Source of the DNA: Astropecten irregularis | Lineage: Eukaryota; Echinodermata; Asteroidea; Paxillosida; Astropectinidae | Assembly (NCBI GenBank): GCA_963971285.1 | Contig: OZ020263.1 | Location: forward strand, 2,046,001 to 2,110,000 | DNA length: 64,000 nucleotides | Reading direction: 5' to 3' | Shown: piece after piece, positions 39,801-45,800 of the stretch | Layout: the number at the start of each line of letters is the position of its first letter | Position numbering within the stretch: the stretch's first letter is position 1 | The notes under the pieces: generated by a model | Told to the model about the DNA's origin: nothing | Seen by the model: the letters and a program-made list of their open reading frames with translations, nothing else | The model's database searches: none | Program-made: the position numbers and the translations under genes

Positions 39801-42800
39801 GAAGTGAAGAACATGCAGTGCTAGAATTGACATCATCATGATCATGGAATGTAACAGGCAGATCACGTCATGTACGATCAATTCTAATTTACCAGAATGA
39901 AAAACATCCTAGCCCAGGCCAAACCCGACCGACCCAAGCATCCTTGGATGTCAAACCCACATGATCTTCCTTCCAGTCCGATTAGCGAACTTCCGCTGCC
40001 GACTGAGAAAAAGCGGGTATGTGGCTCTACAATGTGGCTTTGATGCATCCAGCGAATATACACAGGGTTAGACCTGTGAAGGACTTGACTGCTGTCAGCA
40101 CCTAGGCAGGTCTGATGGTTGTTATCTCCAAGAATCTCAACAGTTGCTGCATAACGGAAGCACTCAAGTAGGGACTACGTAATGCTGTGCTGCAACAAGC
40201 GCAGTAGCATGAGTAGCATCCATTACTGAAATGGGTTTACTGTTTCAAGGCAACTTAAACAGCGAATGACTGTTGAACTGCAATATTCCAGCAGATGGAG
40301 GGGTTATGTACCCTAAATATATCTATGACCACCAAATATCTGTCCACATTCAAAATTTGCAGTAGTTGCAGGATGTCAGGGGATCCCACCATGACAGGAT
40401 TGAAACCTTTACATCTAAAGCTTGATGGCACATGCTGACTAAGACCAACAAATGCACCACAAGGGTACTACAGCACAGAGCTGCATTTTGGAGGATTCGT
40501 GGAGGTTTAGAGCATTAAAAAAGTGGCATACAATTGGATCCTATCCACTGCCTCTTGCCAGTAAGCTATAAGCATCTTAAGGTCAGCATCCAGTGAATTA
40601 CACAGCTCATCTTAATCGGGATTACATTTGTTTGTCATCTCTACAGAACAGGAGAAGAAGGTAGTGTTCCATGAAGGCAATCCCTCTGAACTTTTCCCGG
40701 CTACTCAGGTAGTCACGCTATTTTTCCTGTTTACATGATTTCTGCCAGGAATCTACCAAATGAGCATCAATGTCATCATTAACTCCATCTGCCGTGGCAT
40801 GTAAGGATGGCAGTCATCCTCAACCATTAAAAACTCCTGGGGTCACCTTCTACAAGCAGTAAATTTGAGCTACATGTACCTTGGTGGTCTAGTAGTATGA
40901 CATCTGCACTAGTAAGCAGGAGGTCCTGGGTTCGAATCCCACCTGAGCCAGCGCATGATTTTTTCATGTGCTCTCTAAAAGAACTCAGTAAGCAGAGCAG
41001 ACATATGGTGGTCAAGGGCAAGCCGAATTTGAATAACTGATCTTAATAAACGTGAATCAATCTTTAATAGGGGGTTTACGAAACAGAGACTCAGGCTCAG
41101 GTTCAGGCTCCAACTCTGTCATCCATATGCCGAAAATATAGGTTGTGGTTTTTCATCGAAAATGAAGCTCTAGTTTTCTTTTTCAAACCAGAGAATTTAC
41201 TGCCAAACCACAGCCAAAAGCCTCTATTTTGATACTCGTTGTTTTAAAATGGATCCACGAAATGGCGCCAGAGCCTGAGCCTCTATTTCGTAAACCCCTT
41301 AGTACCGGTATAAAGCAAAGTGTGATGTCACAATGCAATTCACTATGGTGACACTGACAGTGACAACCCATTTTAAGACCATACTTCGAGAGTTTTGTAA
41401 AATCCATTGTCGTGTTCTCTCTTGAACAATGACAAACTATCCAAAAAGCAAATCTACAACAAGAGATTCTGCTCAACTCAAGATCACCCAGCTTGTTGGA
41501 TTCCGATTAAAAAAACAATCACACAGCTATCAGCTTCACGAGATAGCCTCTATCGTCTTAGATCTTCCGATTGTCAGCCATCTTTCAACAGGTTACATTT
41601 CTCCCTCTTCCTAAGTTGTTAATTAACCCTGACCAACACTGTGGTCTAGAGGGGATGCCCAGAGATTAACTAGCATCCTCTTACTCACAATTTTACCCTT
41701 TGAAAAAACCAGTTCCTGTCTGTCTTTTTCGGATCTTTACAATTTCAGCTGGATTTGGGGAGGCGAACGGGGGATGTAATATTGCAAAATGTTTCAATTT
41801 AGATGGTTTAAATGGTAATTGGCGTAACGGATTGTAATCTTGTTTTGGGGGATGGGTCACATGAACATGAATACTGCGACTTATTTCATATGAAGGGTAA
41901 GGAACCGGAGATTGCCTACATGGTTCTGGATTGGAACCACAGCAAATGTCTCAAATCATGGTTCTTATTAAAGGTAGTATCATACTTTGGTAAGAACCAA
42001 AACAGAAATGTTCACAGATTCACGTATAACTTACAGGGTATGAAGATGGTGGTGGGAGAAACATATCGATATGTTTCCGCCTGAAATGGTGTATTTATCC
42101 AGAAATTAGTAAAACATCAGCCAAAAATCTTTTTGACCTTTTAAAAGATAAAAAAATAAAAGAGAAAAGACTTAAGAAAAACTGTGGCCGTTTTTCACTG
42201 TTTCCTCAAAAAAGTGGGCACCGTATGGGACTGAAATTTTCACAGATGACTGTTACTGTATCTTCCTTGATATTTTACCCATGAATCTTACATTTCTTTG
42301 ACAAAAACCAAAGTATGATACTACCTTTAAGGCACTATAAACCCTGAATCTAAAAGGATATGACTGGATATCACACAACATCTTGATAAAACAAGCCGCT
42401 AATTAGTGAGTTACCATCCCCTTCCGTATATCCAAAAGGTGGAAAGGGGATATGTCTGGCCAAAATGAAAACAAAAATCATCGAAAACCACGAGACGTTG
42501 ACTGTCTCTTCCCTCACCCTAGGCCGACGGGTTCTTAACACTCGACTTGCAATTCCCAATCATCAGCATCTGAATAATTCAAAACATTTCTCCCATGTTG
42601 TGCCAACTTTGTCGATCTTGTCTGCATTGCATTGACTAAGCGTTTAAGACATCGCTTGGAATGCCGGCAATTTATCGACTAATCCCACTTCTGACTTGGG
42701 TAGTTGCAACAATGGGGACTACCAGACGATTATTGATCAATTTCTTCATTGAAGTGGGGATCCTTTCTGGATGGAGGCTATAGATATTCTTCCTATTGCA

Positions 42801-45800
42801 TTACATCTCCTTGAGGCTTCTGCTTACTGGTAATTACATGGATATGTACTGGTAATTCCATCCAAACCATTCATGTTAACCAATAATCCTATTACAAAGC
42901 CTTTGACAAAGGTCCTGCTAGGATTGAAACATCGGAGCCCTCCTAACTCTCAGCTTTTTTATCATCAAGTGTAAATTTCTCAGCTAGTGTTCATACGTGT
43001 ACTTTATACAAGAAGATGTGACATCAAAAATTGCAAGTCAAATTGTCTCCATGTCTCCATTCCAAACGAAAGAAGACTTCCCACAAAATTTCTCACGATC
43101 AGCTAAACTGTCTTCAATTGCATCTTGCACAAAAAGAAACCCACACCATCGTTCCAATTTTCATCGACATCATGCACTTTGCATCTTTAAAAGCAATTTT
43201 AAACACCTTGGCCCCCTGCAAGTTAAGACGTAATCTCACCCCAAAACCAGTTTCCCCCGAGAGTGCCGCCTTTACGGCAAAGAAGCGCAGCTTCCTTAGG
43301 TAATTTTCTCAGCTCGGAAACTCATATCCCTGACAAACCTGAATGACTGAACTCATGCTTCTTGGCGACCGGTCCTTTGACAAGATGCTAAGCGAATCTG
43401 ACAGACTCTTGCCGAAGGGGAACATCTGCCTAGTTTGCCCCCAATTCTCCCATCCATCTTTCCCACATGACCGCCCAGTCCCGTGGGGGAGATATCAAAT
43501 ATTTCCCCACCAACCAGCTGCAGAATTTCCCCTCCTCCCTCCGTGTTTTCATAGATGGGGAAATGTACAATTACCAGATGTCCAAGTTCAACAGAGCACG
43601 CAAAGTATGAAGTCAGGCACCACAGCACATCATCACTTGATGCATCCTTCTATTTAACGAGAATTTCAATTTCTCCAAACACGCTAGCAAAGGAAGACTG
43701 ATATCTGGGCTAGGCTTTAAGGGCATATTTTTTCGTCCAACTGAAAAAAGCTAACATATGGGTTGACTCAGTCAAATTTTTTTTTTTTGAGAAAAGGTGT
43801 ACCATGGCAGCCATTTTGAAATCCAAAATCCTTAAGTGGCCATGTTGGATTTTAGTTGTCGAAAAATATCTAAATACTAAATCTAGACCACAGGCTGTGC
43901 TTCATTTCTAAATTTCCAAATGTGTAATAAGAAGGCAATCACTATGGTAGAGGGCTCTTGGTCCCAAAAATCAACACCCCCAGCAACAGCTAACCAATCA
44001 GGGAATCCGTATCATTTCTCAACTGGCCAACCAGCCAATCAACTTACCCCTACGATGTCTCCTTGGTATTCGCAGGAGCCAGTGCCCGGTGCACATTCCG
44101 GACAGCATCTGTTTGGTTGTATTCTTAATCTTTCCCCCTGTAGAAAACAAAACAAAATTACCAAGCAAAAGTGAAAATTTGATCTTTGAAACAAGCAAAC
44201 AACTGAAGGAAGCACATAACTCAGGTAGTCCCATCTTTATCACCTCTCATTTTGTTTCTTTCAGTGTTTTGGGCAACTCTGCTTTTTTTAAGTTGTACGT
44301 AGGCCTACAGAATCAGATTACCAACCAAGGACGAACTTAAGTCGTCCTAGCGTGATATTTTTTCCCCTGTCTAAGGTATATGTAACCCTCCCACCCACCA
44401 CCACCCAATAAATCTTGGGTCTGGTTTTTCAAAAATGAATCTTAAAGCGAGCCGAACCTCAATTAACTGGTACCCCGTAAACCAATACATACATGACCTG
44501 AGGGCTAACGGAAATCAGCTAAAAAAATTCACCCAAAAGTACACCAGAAACATAATAACTTCCCTCCATAATTTCCTCCAAAACAGGTGGAAATGACTTC
44601 ATGTGATATCCTACCCGTATTGAGCGCTGGCCACTTATAGTCCACAGGGTCTATATTAACAGCAAATTTTAGTTGGACTGGACTCTAGCGACCCAAAACT
44701 TGTTAATATAAAAAATGACAAGCTGACCCTAACAAGGTGTCGAGTTGTAATTGAGCCATGACTTGAGTTATGGGAGTTGATACAGTAACCAAAGAGAGAT
44801 TGGTGTCAGCTCAACCCCCTGGAGGAGTAAGATATAACCACAATTTTTGATGAATGGCTAGGTCTCAGCTCTGGTTAGGCTAGGTCTCAGCCATAGAGCT
44901 ATGGTCTCAGCTGAGTTAACCGGAGCAGTGTGAATATATGAATGGCCAGTGAGACCCTTGTGAGACCGACAGGCCAGTAAAAGGTAGCTGTACAAAGTTA
45001 AGGCCCTCTATCTAATCAGGAAAAAGTGCTGATTACTCTCTCTTCTAAATTCTGTCCACAAAAAATAATTTGTGACTTTGTGGTGTTGCAGTTTAGTAAA
45101 TATCCACTATTTTTCAATTCTGGCTGACACAACTGACAAACAGCCCTCCAAAGTAGGCACTGGAAATAGATTTTACCCAGACTTCAAAGAACATGTTCTC
45201 TCATTTTATGGTAACCTGCAGACTAGGAGTAGTACTTCTTGATGAAAGTCCATGCCTGCATCCCCAGTGAGTAATCCCCATGTGTCCTGCATGCCCAACT
45301 GGCCAATGTAGCCTAATGATGCCCTCTCACATCCCATCAGCAAGCCACATTTAACAGACTCTTCCTTCATCCAGATTTACCCTCCCCAGACCTTACGAAA
45401 CTCCTCCTCCCCCCAACCAAGACCCAAACCAGTACTTGACCTCCATGCATTAAATATCTTGACCTTTTTTGATTTTAAGTCTCCCTCTCCACCCCTATAT
45501 CCTTTCTTTCTTCTTTACCCCTTTTGTTTCATCGCCTTGGTCACGGTAATTGACCAGTCAATTGCAATCAGGACCGGACCACAAATGATCTGAAACAGTT
45601 GTGGCCTTTTATTATGAGAAAGCCAGGGACCCAGGAAAGACAAGTCGCTGCACCTGTAGAGAGGGAGATAGTGGCGAGGCTAGGGGTCGATTTCAGGAAG
45701 CCCTATGATCGATCGATCGTAACTTGAGTTATGAAGGATAACCCATAAACCCATCATATCTAACTTAGCCTACGTGGGGTTTCAACGCATCACACGGACC

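Larger units (their letters stand above)
38388..44047. other. 5.7 kb FRAS1 intron
   Basis: Holds a family D copy near 39450-39550, a SINE at 40878, a foldback element at 41069, the TTAA-flanked element at 41968 and a family D fragment at 42897. No exon was seen. Confidence 0.7.
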
